Shown here: positions 5,333-6,730 of the stretch, one piece after another
How positions within the stretch are numbered: position 1 is the first letter of the stretch
Layout of the letters: every line of letters starts with the position of its first letter
Notes under the pieces: generated by a model
Told to the model about the DNA's origin: nothing
Databases searched by the model: none
The model's input: only the letters and a program-made list of their open reading frames with translations
DNA from: Pelotomaculum sp.
GTDB taxonomy: Bacteria > Bacillota > Desulfotomaculia > Desulfotomaculales > Pelotomaculaceae
Reading direction: 5' to 3'
Assembly (NCBI GenBank): GCA_022839445.1
Contig: JALHFC010000090.1
Coordinates: 1-6,730, forward strand
DNA: 6,730 nucleotides
Made by a program: the position numbers and the translations under genes

Positions 5333-6706
5333 ATGGATCTCAAGAATTTCATTAAAGACGTGTACCGGAGGGTGCCGGCCTACAGGAATTTTCTTTCCAG
5401 CCGGCGCGTGGCTGTCGACGCGCCATGGGAATCGATCCCGCTGGTAAACAAGAAAGACTATCTTCTAGCCTATCCGCTTGAGGATCTTTGCTGGGACGGA
5501 ACTCTAGCCGATTGCCACCTTATAGGCGCCAGTTCGGGTTTCAGCAAGTCCGGCACCATCTTCTGGCCGAAGCGCCCGGCCGACGAAAAATACGCGCTCG
5601 AGGCCACTGAAAACATGCTCGTCAGATATCACGCCATCGACAAGAAAAGGACTCTGATCCTGGTGTGCCTGGCGTTTGGCACCTGGATAGGCGGCATGCA
5701 AATCGCGTCCATCGTGCGCACGCTCGCCACGGCCGGAAAATACGACATGACGGCCGCGACGCCGTCGCTCAACCTCGCCGAATCGGTCGAGATATACCGC
5801 CGTTTCGGAAAGAATTACGATCAGGTCGTATGGCTTACCAACCCCTCCAACGTTAACCTCATCTCTGCGCTTCTCAGGCGCAGCGGCGCGGAGATCAAGC
5901 CCGGCGGGATATTCTTCGGCGTCATCGGCGAATATTTTACCGAAAGTTTTCGCGAAAAGGTCGCTTCCGACTTCGGGCACCATCGTGACGAGCCTTTCTG
6001 CATCTGGACCGGCTACGGCTCCGCCGACACCGGCGACATTGCGGCCGAAACCCGTGAAACGGTGAGGTTTCGCAAATACCTGCACCGCAGCCCCGAAACA
6101 TGCAAGAAGATTACAGGCTTAGAAAGCGCTCCGATGATACTGGCAAAAAGCCCGAGTGTCTTTGTAGAGGTGATCGACGGGAACCTCGTCGTGACGAAAG
6201 ACCAGCTGATCCCCCTGGTGCGCTATGACACGCGCGACGCCGGCGGCCTGCTCTCGAAAAGTGGCTTGGCGGCCGAAAAACTGCCGCCCGAAATACTTGA
6301 AGGTCTTCCAGAAGAGATGGTCTTCGTTTACGGGCGCGCCGGGGACGCGGTGATATTCTACGGCACGAACCTGCTTGTGTCGAACGTGAACGACTTCCTG
6401 CTCGGTCTTGGGCAGGAATATCTATACGGCGGCTTCTTTGAGGTCAGAACTAAAAAACGCGACGGTATAACCTTTTTCAACTTCACGCTCTTTCTAAGCG
6501 TTGACCCGCCGGCGGGTCTTGCGTCCAGATACGAGTCGGCGCTCATAGGTTTTCTTAAATCGCAAAGCCTCGAGTTCAGCGCGAAATACGACGCGCTGTG
6601 CGGCTCCGTCGGCGAGTCGCTGATAAAAGTCGAACTCAAAAAGATGGATTTTTCGGGCGCGAAGCTCAAGCACCGCTATGTCATCGAGGAGGACGCAAAT
6701 GTTTAA
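5333..6706 (+). CDS. Divergent PaaK-like adenylate-forming enzyme
   Basis: 457 residues, close to PaaK-type ligase length. Motifs in order: N-terminal VYRRVPAYRNF (10-20), common to PaaK and LuxE relatives; IPLVNKKDY (35-43); Gly-rich loop GASSGFSKSG (65-74); TGYGSADTG (226-234); LVRYDTRDAGG (295-305); YGRAGDAVIFYGTNL (333-347); and GAKLKHRYV (442-450), where Lys 444 is the likely counterpart of the catalytic C-terminal lysine. The C-x-CGR cysteines seen in the fused domain upstream are absent. The likely reaction is ATP-dependent activation of a carboxylate to acyl-AMP and then a thioester; CoA or a carrier protein as acceptor is unknown. The start ATG 5333 has GGAGG nine bases upstream. The stop overlaps the next gene's start by 8 bases. 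It could be an acyl-CoA ligase or a LuxE-like acyltransferase without the terminal cysteine. Confidence 0.82.
   Translation: MDLKNFIKDVYRRVPAYRNFLSSRRVAVDAPWESIPLVNKKDYLLAYPLEDLCWDGTLADCHLIGASSGFSKSGTIFWPKRPADEKYALEATENMLVRYHAIDKKRTLILVCLAFGTWIGGMQIASIVRTLATAGKYDMTAATPSLNLAESVEIYRRFGKNYDQVVWLTNPSNVNLISALLRRSGAEIKPGGIFFGVIGEYFTESFREKVASDFGHHRDEPFCIWTGYGSADTGDIAAETRETVRFRKYLHRSPETCKKITGLESAPMILAKSPSVFVEVIDGNLVVTKDQLIPLVRYDTRDAGGLLSKSGLAAEKLPPEILEGLPEEMVFVYGRAGDAVIFYGTNLLVSNVNDFLLGLGQEYLYGGFFEVRTKKRDGITFFNFTLFLSVDPPAGLASRYESALIGFLKSQSLEFSAKYDALCGSVGESLIKVELKKMDFSGAKLKHRYVIEEDANV
6686..6693 (+). promoter_or_regulatory. Ribosome binding site of the overlapping downstream gene
   Basis: GAGGAGGA inside the last codons of the PaaK-like gene, five bases before ATG 6699. 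This fixes the start of the cut-off gene and shows a coupled arrangement. Confidence 0.75.
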
Positions 6707-6730
6707 TTTCATTAAAGAGGATATGCGCCT
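6699..6730 (+). CDS. Start of a downstream gene, cut by window end (possibly serine acetyltransferase-like)
   Basis: ATG 6699 is preceded, five bases upstream, by a strong GAGGAGGA site and overlaps the end of the PaaK-like gene by 8 bases, the usual sign of a translationally coupled operon gene. Only MFNFIKEDMR can be read. This resembles the N-terminus of serine O-acetyltransferases (CysE/EpsC family: Met-Phe, Ile-Lys-Glu-Asp, then a DPAA motif), but ten residues are too few to name it. Confidence 0.5.
   Translation, partial: MFNFIKEDMR

Noticed and set aside
2..6706. A bioluminescence (luxCDABE) operon
   Set aside because: LuxC- and LuxE-like genes are present, but no luciferase or luxD gene is seen, and the fused adenylating domain and RsbW-GNAT gene are foreign to known lux operons.

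Overview
The window holds part of a compact, single-strand (+) operon of bacterial fatty-acid (or other carboxylic-acid) activation and reduction genes of the LuxC/LuxE/PaaK type. The DNA looks moderately GC-rich by eye. It uses ATA, AGG and CGC codons freely and has Shine-Dalgarno sites of the GGAGG type, so the source is a bacterium. The mix of non-luminous LuxC/LuxE homologues with an RsbW-GNAT type protein suggests an uncultured or anaerobic lineage (Desulfobacterota- or Omnitrophota-like). That is inference, not something read directly. No luxA/luxB luciferase gene and no luxD gene lies in the window.

Layout. Positions 2-2569 carry the 3'-most part of a large gene whose start lies upstream of the window: a LuxC acyl-CoA reductase domain fused in one chain to a PaaK-like adenylate-forming domain. 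One base later (2571) begins a gene that should encode an RsbW/SpoIIAB-type ATP-binding domain, an Ala-rich linker and a GNAT acetyltransferase (about 500 residues). In this sequence it is broken into pieces by a small deletion near 2897-2911, an exact 10-bp tandem duplication (3166-3185) and an exact 34-bp tandem duplication (4049-4116). It also carries an exact in-frame 45-bp tandem duplication (3434-3523). Removing the three duplications and restoring the deletion rebuilds one continuous frame ending at TAG 4147-4149. Positions 4171-5289 encode a full LuxE-like acyl-protein synthetase with its C-terminal cysteine. Positions 5333-6706 encode a second, divergent PaaK-like adenylate-forming enzyme. 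A further gene starts at 6699, overlapping the previous one, and leaves the window after 10 codons.

How they may work together. LuxC reduces an activated acyl group to an aldehyde, and LuxE activates a carboxylate as acyl-AMP and carries the acyl group on a cysteine. The fusion joins a carboxylate-activating domain to the reductase on one chain, a layout that would work like a carboxylic acid reductase. The separate LuxE and PaaK-like enzymes could supply the same or other acyl groups. The RsbW-GNAT protein would be a regulatory or acyl-transferring accessory.

The two most notable things are the LuxC-adenylation fusion in an operon with three adenylate-forming modules, and the concentration of exact tandem duplications in one gene while its neighbours look undamaged. 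The second is either real recent gene decay or variation, or a local assembly fault.
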